A stretch of DNA of 64,000 nucleotides from Arthrobacter sp. (GTDB taxonomy: Bacteria; Actinomycetota; Actinomycetes; Actinomycetales; Micrococcaceae): the NCBI GenBank assembly GCA_026393275.1, contig JAPLAM010000100.1:27496-91495 (forward strand), read 5' to 3'. Under the pieces are notes generated by a model. It was not told the origin of the DNA. It ran no database searches and was given only the letters and a program-made list of their open reading frames with translations. Of this stretch, positions 31,396-41,094 are shown piece by piece (positions within the stretch are counted from its first letter, which is position 1; every line of letters begins with the position of its first letter). The translations under genes were made by a program, and so were the position numbers.

Positions 31396-32679
31396 GTGCG
31401 CATAGTCCTCGGAGTCGGGGGAGGGATTGCCGCCTACAAGGTGGCGTCGCTCCTCCGGCTTTTTACTGAAGCCGGCCATGACGTCACCGTCATCCCCACC
31501 GACGCCGCCACCCGGTTCGTCGGCGTGGCCACTTGGGAAGCCCTTTCCGGGCATCCGGTCAGCAACAGCGTCTTCGACGAGGTGCACACCGTCAACCATG
31601 TCCGGCTCGGCCACGAGGCGGAACTGATCGTCGTCGCCCCGGCCACGGCCGATCTGCTGGCCCGCGCCGCCACCGGCCAGGCCAACGACCTGCTCACCAA
31701 CACGCTGCTGATGGCCGGCGGCCCGGTGCTGATGGCCCCGGCCATGCACACCGAAATGTGGCGCCACCCGGCAACCCAGGCCAACGTGGAAACCCTGCGC
31801 AGCCGGGGTATCACCGTGCTCGAGCCCGCCACGGGCCGGCTGACCGGGGCGGATTCCGGGCCTGGCCGGCTGCCCGAACCCGCGGCGATCTTCGCCTCCT
31901 CGCTGGCCCTCGCCGGCGCGCCCGCGGTCCCCAACTCGCCGGACCTGCCGGCGTCGGAGCCCGGGTCACCGGCAGCCTCCGGGGCCGGGCCGCTGGCCGG
32001 GCTCACAGTCACCATCAGCGCCGGCGGCACCCGCGAACCCCTGGACCCGGTCCGGTTCCTGGGTAACCGGTCCTCCGGCAAGCAGGGCGTGGCGCTGGCC
32101 GTCGCCGCCCGTGCAGCAGGCGCCCGCGTCCGGCTGCTGGCAGCCCACATGGACGTCCCGGCACCCGACGGCGTCGAACTGGTGGAGGTCGAGACCGCCC
32201 TGGAACTGCGCAAGGCCGCCCTGCACGCCGCCGCGGATTCCGACGTCATCATCATGGCCGCCGCCGTGGCGGACTTCCGTCCGGCCGACGTCTCCGGCAC
32301 CAAGATCAAGAAACGCGACGACGCCGCCGACCCCGTGATTTCGCTGGTCCGCAACCCGGACATCCTGCGTGAACTCGTCGAGGTCCGTGACGCCGCCTCC
32401 CGGAACCAGCTGATCGTCGGGTTCGCGGCCGAGACCGGCGACGCCGACGGGGACGTCCTCGAATACGCCGCGGCCAAGCTGCGCCGCAAGGCCTGCGACC
32501 TGCTGGTGGTCAACCAAGTGGGGAAAGACCGGGTCTTCGGCCAGGACAGCAACGATGTAGTCATCCTTGCGCGGTCCGGCTCCGAACCCCAACAGGCGTC
32601 GGGTTCCAAGTCCGACGTCGCCGCCGCCGTGATTGATCGCATCAGCGCCGAGTTGAGCAGGCTTGTCCCGCCCGCCTGA
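31396..32679 (+). CDS. coaBC: Bifunctional phosphopantothenoylcysteine decarboxylase / phosphopantothenate-cysteine ligase
   Basis: Two consecutive steps of coenzyme A synthesis. The N-terminal flavoprotein CoaC domain (about 1-180) has GVGGGIAAYKV, VVAPATADLLARAATGQANDLL and the PAMHTEMW loop. The C-terminal CoaB ligase domain (about 200-425) has ISAGGTREPLDPVRFLGNRSSGKQG and AAAVADFRP. A low-complexity Pro/Ser/Gly linker joins them. The GTG start follows CGGAGGTC. Confidence 0.95.
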   Translation: MRIVLGVGGGIAAYKVASLLRLFTEAGHDVTVIPTDAATRFVGVATWEALSGHPVSNSVFDEVHTVNHVRLGHEAELIVVAPATADLLARAATGQANDLLTNTLLMAGGPVLMAPAMHTEMWRHPATQANVETLRSRGITVLEPATGRLTGADSGPGRLPEPAAIFASSLALAGAPAVPNSPDLPASEPGSPAASGAGPLAGLTVTISAGGTREPLDPVRFLGNRSSGKQGVALAVAARAAGARVRLLAAHMDVPAPDGVELVEVETALELRKAALHAAADSDVIIMAAAVADFRPADVSGTKIKKRDDAADPVISLVRNPDILRELVEVRDAASRNQLIVGFAAETGDADGDVLEYAAAKLRRKACDLLVVNQVGKDRVFGQDSNDVVILARSGSEPQQASGSKSDVAAAVIDRISAELSRLVPPA

Positions 32680-32758
32680 GCGTTGCCGTAATTAATGTCT
32701 CCTTAGCAGGAGGACACACGCCGACGGACGTCCGTTTTCCAACCAGTAAGGTAGTTGA

Positions 32759-33994
32759 GTGACTTTACCGCTGCACATTCCAGACTTCCACGGGTCCACG
32801 CCCGCCGCTCTCCGGCTCTTCACGTCCGAGTCGGTGACCGAAGGGCACCCCGACAAGATCTGTGACCAGATCAGCGACTCGATCCTCGACGCCCTGCTGA
32901 GCAAGGACCCGGAGTCCCGCGTTGCCGTGGAGACCCTCGCCACCACCGGCCTGGTCCATGTGGCCGGTGAGGTCACCACGGACGCGTACGTCGAGATCCC
33001 GCAGATTGTCCGGGAGACCATCCTCGGCATCGGCTACGACTCCTCCGCGAACGGCTTCGACGGGGCCCGCTGCGGCGTCTCCGTCTCCATCGGCCAGCAG
33101 TCCAACGACATCGCCGGCGGCGTGTTCAACTCCCTCGAAGCCCGCGAGGGCCGCCAAGAAGACGATTACGACCTCCAGGGCGCCGGCGACCAGGGCCTGA
33201 TGTTCGGCTACGCCAGCGACGAAACCCCGTCCTACATGCCGGTCCCCATCTGGCTCGCGCACCGGCTGTCCGAGCGCCTCACCGAGGTCCGCAAGTCCGG
33301 GCTGTTGGAGTACCTGCGGCCCGACGGCAAGACGCAGGTCACCGTGGGCTACGACGGCGACCGTCCGGTCTCGGTCGAGACCGTCGTGATCTCCAGCCAG
33401 CACGCCGAGGGCGCCAGCCTCGACCAGCTCCGCGCCGACCTCGCTGAACACGTCGTCAACCCGGTCATGGCCCTGTCCAACCTGGACACCTCCCGGTCCC
33501 GGAACATCCTCAACCCGGCCGGCGCCTTTGTCATCGGCGGCCCGGTGGGCGACGCCGGACTGACCGGCCGTAAGATCATCGTCGACACCTACGGCGGCAT
33601 GGCCCGGCACGGCGGCGGCGCCTTCTCCGGCAAGGACCCGTCGAAGGTGGACCGCTCGGCCGCGTACGCGATGCGCTGGGTTGCCAAGAACGTGGTGGCT
33701 GCCGGGCTCGCGAAGCGCGCCGAAATCCAGATTGCCTACGCGATCGGCCAGGCCCGCCCGGTGGGCACCTACGTGGAGACCTTCGGCACCGAAACCGTCG
33801 ACCCGGCCAGGATCAGCGCCGCGATCGCCGAGATCTTCGACCTGCGTCCCCGCGCCATCATCGACGCGCTGGACCTCAAACGCCCGATCTACGCCAAGAC
33901 GGCCGCGCACGGCCACTTCGGCCGCGATGATCCGGACTTCACGTGGGAGCGCCTCGACCGGGTCGACGAGCTGAAGGCGTTCTTTAACGCCTGA
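32759..33994 (+). CDS. metK: S-adenosylmethionine synthase
   Basis: Makes SAM from methionine and ATP. 411 residues. The N-terminal [18 protein letters not shown] holds ATP and metal ligands. [12 protein letters not shown] is the methionine loop, and [19 protein letters not shown] the P-loop-like signature. The C-terminal half includes [18 protein letters not shown]. The GTG start follows GGTAGTTGA. No SAM riboswitch is seen in the 79-base leader, which has only a small TCC/GGA hairpin near 32696-32716. A strong terminator follows. Confidence 0.97.
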   Translation: MTLPLHIPDFHGSTPAALRLFTSESVTEGHPDKICDQISDSILDALLSKDPESRVAVETLATTGLVHVAGEVTTDAYVEIPQIVRETILGIGYDSSANGFDGARCGVSVSIGQQSNDIAGGVFNSLEAREGRQEDDYDLQGAGDQGLMFGYASDETPSYMPVPIWLAHRLSERLTEVRKSGLLEYLRPDGKTQVTVGYDGDRPVSVETVVISSQHAEGASLDQLRADLAEHVVNPVMALSNLDTSRSRNILNPAGAFVIGGPVGDAGLTGRKIIVDTYGGMARHGGGAFSGKDPSKVDRSAAYAMRWVAKNVVAAGLAKRAEIQIAYAIGQARPVGTYVETFGTETVDPARISAAIAEIFDLRPRAIIDALDLKRPIYAKTAAHGHFGRDDPDFTWERLDRVDELKAFFNA

Positions 33995-34068
33995 TTCACG
34001 AGTGCGACCCACATCGGCGTTGCGTAAAACGTCACAGCCAATAAATGTCACTGGCATGTGATGTGCTG

Positions 34069-34101
34069 AAGCCAGGCCGCCATTCCGGCGGCCTGGCTTT
34101 T
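34069..34101 (+). terminator. Rho-independent terminator after metK
   Basis: AAGCCAGGCCGCC (34069-34081) pairs perfectly with GGCGGCCTGGCTT (34087-34099) around a five-base loop and is followed by TT. It separates metK from priA. Confidence 0.9.
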
Positions 34102-34110
34102 CAGTTCTGG

Positions 34111-34130
34111 GTTGTTGTTAGTTGTTGTTG
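34111..34130 (+). repeat. GTT-rich tandem repeat before priA
   Basis: Two ten-base units, gttgttgtta and gttgttgttg, lie in the metK-priA gap, about 50 bases before the priA start. This is a simple-sequence tract with no known role. Confidence 0.6.
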
Positions 34131-34177
34131 GTTCTGGTTTGCCCTTGCCCGGCTGGTATTGAACGGAGGTAGCATCC

Positions 34178-36331
34178 ATGACGAACGTCCGTGGCGGCGC
34201 GGCAGCACCGGATGAGCCCTTCCAGCTCTCGCTGCTGCACGGGTTCCCGGCCTCGGCGGCTGCCGCCGGGCCGGCCCTGGCCGCCGACCTGCCCGTGGCC
34301 CGGGTGCTGCTGGAATCGTCCCTCCCGCACCTGGACCGGCCGTTCGACTACAGTGTTCCGGCGGAGCTTGATTCGGCCGCCCGGCCCGGCGTCCGGGTCA
34401 AAGTGAAGTTCAGCGGCCAGGAACTCGGCGGCTACCTGCTTGAACGCACGGCGGACTCCGATGCCGGCCACCCCCTGGTGCCGCTGTACAAAGTGGTGTC
34501 CCCGGTCCCGGTGCTCACGCCCGCCGTCGCCGAGCTGGCCGGGAGGGTCGCCGCCCGCTACGCCGGCACCGTCAGCGACGTCCTGCGGGTTGCCGTTCCG
34601 CCCCGGATGGCCAGACTGGAAAAGGACTTCGCACCCGGCGGACTGCTGGACGCCGCGCTCTTCGCCGCCGCCAACGAGGGTGCCGACACCCAGCCTGCGG
34701 CCCCGCCGTCCTGTTGGGTGGACTACCACAACGGTCCGTCGTTCCTGCAGCACCTCGCTGCCGGGGAATCGCCGCGCGCCGTACTCAGCGCCCTGCAGGG
34801 GTTCGGTGACCGCGGCTGGCCCCGGCTGGTTGCCGAGTCAGTCGCCGCGGTCCGCCGCTCCGGGCGCGGCGCCGTCGTCGTGGTGCCTGACTACCGCGAC
34901 CTTGACCGGGCCGAGGCGGCCCTCCTGGAGTTGCTTCCCGCCGGAGACGTCGCCAGGCTCACCGCCGACGACGGCCCGACCCCGCGGTACCGCAGTTTCC
35001 TCCGGGTGCTCAGCGGAGCGGCCGGCGTCGCAGTGGGCACCCGCTCCGCCGCCTACGCCCCGGTGCACAATCTGGGCCTCGTGGTCTGCTGGGATGACGG
35101 CGATGACCTGCACATCGAGCAGCGGTCCCCGTACGCCCATGCCCGCGAAGTGCTCCTGCTCCGGGCGGCGCACGAAGGTGCCGCCTGCCTGTTCGCCGCG
35201 CACGCCCGCAGTACCGAGACGCAGCGGCTGGTGGAGTCGGGTTGGGCCAGCCCGGTCGAGGCGGGGCGCGCCGTGCTGCGCCGCACCGTGCCGCGGGTGC
35301 TCAACACCGCAGACAGTTTCGAGCAGGACCGCGACCCGCTGGCCCGGATTGCGCGGCTGCCCGGGGCCGCGTGGCGGGCGGCGAAAGAGGGCCTGGAACG
35401 CGGCCCCGTCCTCGTCCAGGTGGCGCGGGCCGGCTACGCGCCGTCGCTGGCTTGCGAACGCTGCCGCGAACCGGCCCGCTGCACCGCCTGCAACGGGCCG
35501 CTGGCCGTCTCCGGACCGGCCGGCAGCGCCGCGGTGCCCGTGTGCCGCTGGTGCTCGGTGGCCGCTCCCGGGTGGCGCTGCGTGCATTGCAACGGCGACC
35601 GGCTCCGCCGGGGTGCGACCGGGGCGCTGCGGACGGCCGAGGAGCTGGGCCGGGCGTTTCCGGGCAAGCCCGTCATCACATCGTCGGGCGACCGCGTCCT
35701 GGCCACGGTTCCGGACGCGAAGGCTTTGGTTGTTGCCACCGTCGGGGCCGAGCCGGTCGCGGCCGGCGGCTATGCCGCTGCGCTGCTGCTCGACGGCGAC
35801 TCGCTGCTGCGCCGGGAAAACCTGCGGGCGGGGGAGGATGCCGTGCGGCGCTGGCTCAACGCGGCCGCCCTGGTCCGTCCCGCGGCCGACGGCGGCCTCG
35901 TGGTGATCACTGCCGAGGATACGGCCGGGGTCGGTGCCCTGCTGCGCTGGGACCCGTCGGGGTATGCCGGACGCGAACTCGCACTGCGGCAGGAGCTGTC
36001 ACTGCCGCCGGCGGTCCGGATTGCGTCCCTGACCGGCGGCCGGACCGCCGTAGAACATTTCAGCCAGGCCGTCGAACGGGCGCTGGCGAAACAGGACATC
36101 GTGCTGCGGTCGGCCGGCCCTGCTCCGCTGCCGGGCGCGGGCGCGGCGAGCGCCGGGTCACCGGGTGCCGGCGAGCGGCGAGCCGGCGAAGACGTCCGGA
36201 CCTTGCTGTTCATCCCGTACGCCCAGGCGACCGAGGCCACCAAAGCGATGCGCGCGGTGAAGGCAGCAGCAGCTGCCAGGCGCACCGACGACCCGGTCCA
36301 GCTGCGCCTCGACGGGGTCGACGTGCTGTAG
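34178..36331 (+). CDS. priA: Primosomal protein N' (PriA), helicase-degenerate actinobacterial form
   Basis: Replication restart protein, 717 residues. The N-terminal DNA-binding domain begins VARVLLESSLPHLDRPFDYSVP. A zinc region near residues 428-475 has CERCREPARCTACNG and later CRWC and CVHCNG pairs. The helicase core is degenerate. Where Walker A (GxTGxGKT) is expected there is GFGDRGWPRL, and the Walker B DEEH position reads CWDDGDD. ATP hydrolysis is therefore unlikely. This loss is known for Actinobacteria, where the protein is annotated as a probable PriA. The ATG follows GGAGGT. Confidence 0.92.
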   Translation: MTNVRGGAAAPDEPFQLSLLHGFPASAAAAGPALAADLPVARVLLESSLPHLDRPFDYSVPAELDSAARPGVRVKVKFSGQELGGYLLERTADSDAGHPLVPLYKVVSPVPVLTPAVAELAGRVAARYAGTVSDVLRVAVPPRMARLEKDFAPGGLLDAALFAAANEGADTQPAAPPSCWVDYHNGPSFLQHLAAGESPRAVLSALQGFGDRGWPRLVAESVAAVRRSGRGAVVVVPDYRDLDRAEAALLELLPAGDVARLTADDGPTPRYRSFLRVLSGAAGVAVGTRSAAYAPVHNLGLVVCWDDGDDLHIEQRSPYAHAREVLLLRAAHEGAACLFAAHARSTETQRLVESGWASPVEAGRAVLRRTVPRVLNTADSFEQDRDPLARIARLPGAAWRAAKEGLERGPVLVQVARAGYAPSLACERCREPARCTACNGPLAVSGPAGSAAVPVCRWCSVAAPGWRCVHCNGDRLRRGATGALRTAEELGRAFPGKPVITSSGDRVLATVPDAKALVVATVGAEPVAAGGYAAALLLDGDSLLRRENLRAGEDAVRRWLNAAALVRPAADGGLVVITAEDTAGVGALLRWDPSGYAGRELALRQELSLPPAVRIASLTGGRTAVEHFSQAVERALAKQDIVLRSAGPAPLPGAGAASAGSPGAGERRAGEDVRTLLFIPYAQATEATKAMRAVKAAAAARRTDDPVQLRLDGVDVL

Positions 36332-36606
36332 CGGGGCTGGTGTCGGGGGTCTCGTGCCGCCTGGCGGACGAGTGGAACCAGATGAGTCGCCGCGTGGGGG
36401 TGCAATGCGGGAGTTGGCGGAAGAGACCGGCATTGACCTCCTTGTCGCTGGTGGCCCGGTTTGGTGCGCATCATCAGCTTCGATTTCGGGGATCAGGGAG
36501 GCATAGTCGGGCGCTGCCATCAGCGAGTCCCTTCCGGCGCTGGCTGCTTCCGCGCTTTCCAGGGCCGGTCGTCTTTAATGTCAGCCCCTCCCCGTAGTGT
36601 TTGGGT

Positions 36607-38217
36607 ATGGAAAGCAGCGTGGTTTTGAGCGCGGAGATCGGGGAGGCGGTGGCGGCCGTCGCCGCGTCCGCTGCTGCGCTTGCCGCTTTGATCGACGCCG
36701 GTGCCGACGCCGACCTCGCTCCCGATGCCGATCCGTTGCGGGCTGTGGCGGAGGCGTGCCTGGACGGTCTGGCCGAGGTGGCCCGGGGGGAGGCCCGGTT
36801 GGGGGCGCTGAAGGTCAGACTGACTGCCGAGTACGTTGGGGCGGCCGAGGCGCTAGCGCCTCCGGCGGCGTCCCTTCGCGAGCGTACCGCGCAGGAAATG
36901 GCCGTGGTGGCCGAGGTCGCCTGTGTCCTGACCGTCAGCGAACGGACCGCCGGAGCCCTCATATCAGAGTCCCTGGCGTTGACGACGGCGCTGCCGTTGA
37001 GCCTGGCCGCGTTGCAGGCCGGGACGATCTCCTGGCAGCACGCCCGGATCATCGTCGACGAAACGTCCGGCCTGGACCCGGCCGGCGCGGCGGCGCTGGA
37101 GGCGCACTTCCTGGACCCGGCCGCGCCCGACCCGGCCCGAGGCTGCCCGGCCGGGGAGCTCGTGCCGGGCCGGTTCCGGGCCAAGGCCCGCACCTGGCGG
37201 GAACGCCACCACCCGGTCAGCATCGAGGCCCGCCATGCCAAGAGTGCCGGGGACCGGCGGATCGAGTTTGTCCCGGACCGGGACGGCATGGCCTGGCTCA
37301 ACGCGTACCTCCCCGCCGCCACGGCCGCGGGGATCTGGCAACGGACCACCGCCGCCGCCCGGACCCTGCAGGGCCCGGACGAGGCCAGGACTCTGTCCCA
37401 GCTCCGCGCCGACGCCGCCGCGACCTGGCTCCTCACCCACGGGACGCCAGACAGCGGGACCGGCTTGGACTTGATGTGTGGTGTTCCGTCGCCGCGGGCA
37501 CAGGTCCTGATCACCGTCCCGGCCCTGTCGCTGCTGGGTGCCACGGAAGAGCCGGCCATGCTGGACGGGTATGGTCCGATCCCGCCGTCGATGGCCCGCC
37601 GCCTGGTCGCGGACGGCCCCGACTCCTTTTACCGGGTCCTCACCGACCCGCGGGACGGGGCACCCTTGGAGATCGGACGGACCAGCTACCGCGTCCCGAA
37701 ATCCCTCCGGCAGTGGCTCCGCCTCCGGGACGGCAAATGCCCGTTCCCGGGCTGCAACAACCCCTCCCTGGACAACGAGGCAGACCACCTGCTCGCCTGG
37801 GCCGACGGCGGCACCACCGGCATCAGCAACCTGGGCCAGCCATGCCGCAAACACCACAGCCTCAAACACAGCACCGCGTGGACACCCGCCGGGGCCGGCA
37901 AAGACCACCCGCCCGGCTGGACCTCACCGACCGGCCGGGACTACCCCAGCGAACACCAGGACTGGGAACCACCCCACTGGCCGAACGACATGATGACGGC
38001 GGACGCAGGTCCGGTTGCCGGTCCGGGCCCCGGTCCGGACCAAGATCCCGAACGCGAACAGGATCTCGAACTGGAACTGCTGCCCCAGGACCCCTTCCCG
38101 GACTGGTACCTGTTCACGGCAGGGCACCCGCTGTCCGCCGCGGACCCGGACGAACCCTGCTGGCCGGCCAACCTCGAGGACCCCTCCCCGGAGTGTTTCC
38201 TGTTCCAACAGGTGTGA
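36607..38217 (+). CDS. DUF222-HNH endonuclease domain protein, copy 2
   Basis: A 536-residue paralogue of the gene at 2868-4583, and highly similar over most of its length. The DUF222 region shares stretches such as AHFLDPA.PDPARGCPAGEL.PGRFR. The HNH motif (CPFPGCNNPSLDNEADHLLAWADGG ... NLGQPCRKHHSLKH) lies near residue 378. The Gly-rich linker of copy 1 is missing. The ATG at 36607 matches the MES start of copy 1; a TTG two codons upstream is possible. The biological role of this multicopy family is not settled. The 275-base gap upstream holds no convincing gene. Confidence 0.92.
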   Translation: MESSVVLSAEIGEAVAAVAASAAALAALIDAGADADLAPDADPLRAVAEACLDGLAEVARGEARLGALKVRLTAEYVGAAEALAPPAASLRERTAQEMAVVAEVACVLTVSERTAGALISESLALTTALPLSLAALQAGTISWQHARIIVDETSGLDPAGAAALEAHFLDPAAPDPARGCPAGELVPGRFRAKARTWRERHHPVSIEARHAKSAGDRRIEFVPDRDGMAWLNAYLPAATAAGIWQRTTAAARTLQGPDEARTLSQLRADAAATWLLTHGTPDSGTGLDLMCGVPSPRAQVLITVPALSLLGATEEPAMLDGYGPIPPSMARRLVADGPDSFYRVLTDPRDGAPLEIGRTSYRVPKSLRQWLRLRDGKCPFPGCNNPSLDNEADHLLAWADGGTTGISNLGQPCRKHHSLKHSTAWTPAGAGKDHPPGWTSPTGRDYPSEHQDWEPPHWPNDMMTADAGPVAGPGPGPDQDPEREQDLELELLPQDPFPDWYLFTAGHPLSAADPDEPCWPANLEDPSPECFLFQQV

Positions 38218-38305
38218 CCCGTGGAGGTGGGATGTACCGTTTGCCGTCAGCTAGTCGCAATCACTGCCCTAGTAGGCTAATCACACGCGATGATCAGGAG
38301 CTGAC

Positions 38306-39007
38306 GTGGGGCAGATGGCGGTAACGGGGACGACGGTAACAGGAACGACGGTCGCCGAGGTGTTGGCCGAACTGGCTGCCCTCGAGGACCCAAAGACCCG
38401 CGCGGTGAACGAGAGACACGGCGACGATCACGGCGTGAACCTCGGCAAACTGCGCGCGCTTGCCAAGCGGTTGAAGACCCAGCAGGAACTCGCACTCCAA
38501 CTCTGGGAGGCGGACGCCACCGCGGCGAGACTGGTGGCCATCCTGATCTGCCGGCCCAAGGCGTTCGAATGCGCTGAGTTGGACACCCTGTTGCGCCAGG
38601 CGGACACCCCCAAGGTGCACGACTGGCTGGTGAACTACGTAGTGAAGAAGAGCCCGCACGCCGAGGAGCTGCGCCTGGCCTGGTTCGCCGATCCGGAGCC
38701 GGCGGTCGCCAGTGCCGGCTGGGCGCTCACCACCGAGCGCGTGGCGAAGAAGCCCGAGGGCCTCGACCTCGCCGGACTGCTCGACGTCATCGACGCAGAG
38801 ATGAAGGACGCCCCGGATCGCCTGCAGTGGGCGATGAACCACTGCCTGGCTCAGATCGGCATTGAGCATCCCGAGCATAGAGCTCGGGCCATCGGCATCG
38901 GTGAACGCTTGCAGGTACTCAAGGACTACCCGACGCCGCCGAACTGCACCTCCCCGTTCGCGCCCATCTGGATCACCGAGATGGTGCGCCGCCAGCAGGA
39001 CACGTAG
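38306..39007 (+). CDS. DNA alkylation repair protein, AlkD-like
   Basis: A 233-residue all-helical protein matching the AlkD/ALK HEAT-repeat DNA glycosylase family, which removes N3- and N7-alkylpurines. Helical pairs include KLRALAKRLKTQQELALQLWE and LDTLLRQADTPKVHDWLVNYVVKKSPHAEELRLAWF, and the C-terminal DRLQWAMNHCLAQIGIEH.EHRARAIGIGERLQV is typical of the family. The GTG start follows CAGGAGCTGAC; ATG 38315 is the alternative. It is probably an independent accessory gene. Confidence 0.82.
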   Translation: MGQMAVTGTTVTGTTVAEVLAELAALEDPKTRAVNERHGDDHGVNLGKLRALAKRLKTQQELALQLWEADATAARLVAILICRPKAFECAELDTLLRQADTPKVHDWLVNYVVKKSPHAEELRLAWFADPEPAVASAGWALTTERVAKKPEGLDLAGLLDVIDAEMKDAPDRLQWAMNHCLAQIGIEHPEHRARAIGIGERLQVLKDYPTPPNCTSPFAPIWITEMVRRQQDT

Positions 39008-39077
39008 GCCGGCCCCTCGGAACTGCCGCCACGCCGAATCTCTTGCCCTCCTCGGCCGCTGCGGGTATGAGGGAGGC

Positions 39078-39926
39078 ATGGATTCACAACGAGACGTCCT
39101 CCGCGGACGCGTAGCGGTCGTAACTGGCTCCACACGCGGTCTGGGATTGGCAATGGCGCGGCGGCTGGGACATCAAGGAGCGACGGTGGTTCTGGCGTCA
39201 AGGTCCGACGACGACGTCGCGGCCACCGTCGAGCGGCTGCTCGCGGAAGGGATTGCTGCGTCCGGACGCCGGTGCGACACCGGCGAGTTGGCCGACGTCG
39301 AGTCCCTGCGCGACGAGGCCCTCAGCCGCGGGACGCTCGACATCTGGGTCAACAACGCCGGAATCTCGGGCGTCTTCGGGCCGACAGCATCCACTCCGAT
39401 CGACGACTTCACGCGCGTGGTGCGCACGAACATCCTCGGCACCTTCCACGGCTCGCGCGTCGCGTTGCCGGTGTTCCTCGGCCAAGGCCACGGCGACCTC
39501 GTCAACGTCTACGGCCAAGGCGACCGCGGGCCGGTGGCGCTGCAGAACGCTTATGCGTCGAGCAAGCGATGGGTCCGGCAATTCACCGAGACGTTGCGGC
39601 GGGAGACGCGAGGCACCGGGGTACGGGTGCATGGCATGAATCCGGGCCTGGTGATCACGGATCTGCTGGGGCACGTCAGGTCCCAACCCGGGTACGAGCA
39701 TCGTCTGGGCGGTCTGCAGGTCGTTGTCGGGCTCTGGGGGCAGACCCCCGGCGACGCCGCGCGGCCGCTGCTGGACCTGGTGACCACGGACGCAGCGGAG
39801 TTCCGTTATCTGACCAAAGCGACCATGGTGACGGCCGGGGTGCGCAACATGTTGGCCGGGCGCCTGCGTCGCGCCAACCGTATGCCCCTGGACGTCACAG
39901 TTCTCGGCACGGACCGCCCAGACTGA
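39078..39926 (+). CDS. Short-chain dehydrogenase/reductase
   Basis: Classical SDR of 282 residues with unknown substrate. The cofactor loop is VTGSTRGLGLAMARRLG (TGxxxGxG) near residue 15. WVNNAGISGVFG is the NNAG motif, and the active site has YASSK near residue 155 with an upstream Asn/Ser region. ASRSDDD at the end of beta-2 lacks an acidic residue at its tip, so NADP is plausible. The ATG follows GGGAGG. The C-terminal 60 residues are longer than the core fold. Confidence 0.86.
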   Translation: MDSQRDVLRGRVAVVTGSTRGLGLAMARRLGHQGATVVLASRSDDDVAATVERLLAEGIAASGRRCDTGELADVESLRDEALSRGTLDIWVNNAGISGVFGPTASTPIDDFTRVVRTNILGTFHGSRVALPVFLGQGHGDLVNVYGQGDRGPVALQNAYASSKRWVRQFTETLRRETRGTGVRVHGMNPGLVITDLLGHVRSQPGYEHRLGGLQVVVGLWGQTPGDAARPLLDLVTTDAAEFRYLTKATMVTAGVRNMLAGRLRRANRMPLDVTVLGTDRPD

Positions 39927-39981
39927 CCGGGCCGCGACTTCCTTGCGGGGACGCAGACCCTGCCGCGGGTCGAGGGACCCT

Positions 39982-40809
39982 TCAGCCCGACGGCGGCGTG
40001 AACTGGCTGGCGGTGAACTCCGCTCCCTGGGGGTCCCGGATCAGTGCCGTCCGCGTCCACTCGGAGTCGCTTTGACTCAGGACCCGGGCGCCGAGGCGGG
40101 TGGCCTCAACCACCGTCCGGTCCCGGTCGGCAACGGTGAACGAGACATGCCAGTGCGGTGGTTCGTTGGCAGCGGCGGTCGCAATCCAGGCGATCGCATC
40201 CTCAAAGCCAACTGGGGCGGCCACATCCGACTGGCGTTCCTTGATGCCAGGATCGACTGTCGCCGCAAGGTGGTCACCATAACCGGGCCTGCGGACCAAC
40301 ATCCCGAAGCCGAGGTCATCGACCTGCCAGCCGAACGCATCCTCGTAGAACGGAATAGCCGCGTCCGGGTTCGTCGTGTGCAGATCGCTGAAATTCCACG
40401 CCCCGGGCTCATTGACCACCTGTGCGCCTAATCGTCGCCTGGCCTGCCAGATGCGGAACTCGGCGCCCTCCGGATCCGTCAGCACCGCACTGCGGCCGCC
40501 CTCTCCCGCATCGGCAGGCGACGATCGCACCGTGGCGCCGGCGGCGAGCAACTGCAACACTGCCGCATCCGCGTCCTCGACGGATATGTAGGTGCTCCAC
40601 ACCGCGGCACCTTCCTGGGCGCTGCCGATCCCGGCAACATCCTGGCCGCCGAGCCGGGCTATCAAGTATCGTTCCGGCGCTCCCGGCGGCATGACGTCCT
40701 CGAACGTCCAACCGAAGAGTCCGGCGTAGAACTCGGCGGCCGACTCGACGTCAGGCTGCGCCGTATCGATCCAACACGGGACGCCCTGGGGATACGTCCG
40801 CTCGGTCAT
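39982..40809 (-). CDS. Two-domain VOC (glyoxalase/bleomycin-resistance fold) protein
   Basis: A 275-residue protein made of two VOC domains, about residues 1-125 and 140-270. Both begin with a FYAGLFGW- or FYEDAFGW-type start, and each ends in a DP(E/Q)GAEF signature that supplies the Glu metal ligand. Such tandem VOC proteins are usually of unknown substrate or act in resistance or hydroxylase-like chemistry. ATG 40809 is chosen; a GTG three codons upstream is possible. It is convergent with the SDR gene. Confidence 0.85.
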   Translation of the reverse strand: MTERTYPQGVPCWIDTAQPDVESAAEFYAGLFGWTFEDVMPPGAPERYLIARLGGQDVAGIGSAQEGAAVWSTYISVEDADAAVLQLLAAGATVRSSPADAGEGGRSAVLTDPEGAEFRIWQARRRLGAQVVNEPGAWNFSDLHTTNPDAAIPFYEDAFGWQVDDLGFGMLVRRPGYGDHLAATVDPGIKERQSDVAAPVGFEDAIAWIATAAANEPPHWHVSFTVADRDRTVVEATRLGARVLSQSDSEWTRTALIRDPQGAEFTASQFTPPSG

Positions 40810-40956
40810 GTCTGGCACCCGTCCATGGCCAGAGCCTAGCGAGCCGGAATCCGGCTGGCTACCCCGCCCGAAGCCGCCGAGGCCCGGCGTCGTCGTTAGT
40901 GCTAAGCCAGGCTGACTAGTTCGCCGCTGGCTCCGATCTCGGCTAGAGTAGGAGTG

Positions 40957-41080
40957 CGTAGGGGAGTATTCCGAAGCGCTGCATACGTCAACACGTCAGG
41001 CACCGAAGCCTGGCCGGATGCAGCGGCCAGCCGGACGGCGGGCGGAGAGACTTACGAGGCTCACTGCTACCCTCCCTACG
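40957..41080 (+). ncRNA. Probable yybP-ykoY manganese riboswitch upstream of the TerC gene
   Basis: The element starts with CGTAGGGGAGTA, which contains the invariant GGGGAGUA of this class. It closes with CTCCCTACG at the 3' end, forming a P1 stem (C40957-G41080 inward through GTAGGG/CCCTAC). Internal signals include GTCAACA (about 40987-40993) and ACGAGGCTCACTGCT (about 41054-41068), which resemble the conserved L3 and GAGAC-type elements. The length of about 124 bases fits. It ends 14 bases before the TTG start of a TerC-family membrane protein, the commonest target of this riboswitch. Ligand Mn2+ is from family knowledge. Confidence 0.82.
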
Positions 41081-41094
41081 AAAGCAGGCACCCG

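Noticed and set aside
36158..36520. A 120-residue minus-strand frame with GGAAGGGA before its ATG, overlapping the priA 3' end (MAAPDYASLIPEIEADD...).
   Set aside because: Only the first 30 residues look protein-like; the rest is the Pro/Ser/Arg-rich shadow of priA. It may be the remnant of a lost gene start upstream of the HNH gene, but this cannot be supported.
40954..41094. N-terminal extension of the TerC protein from GTG 40954.
   Set aside because: The 47 extra residues are encoded by the riboswitch and are not hydrophobic or conserved-looking. TTG 41095 has a usable RBS and starts the family-like sequence.
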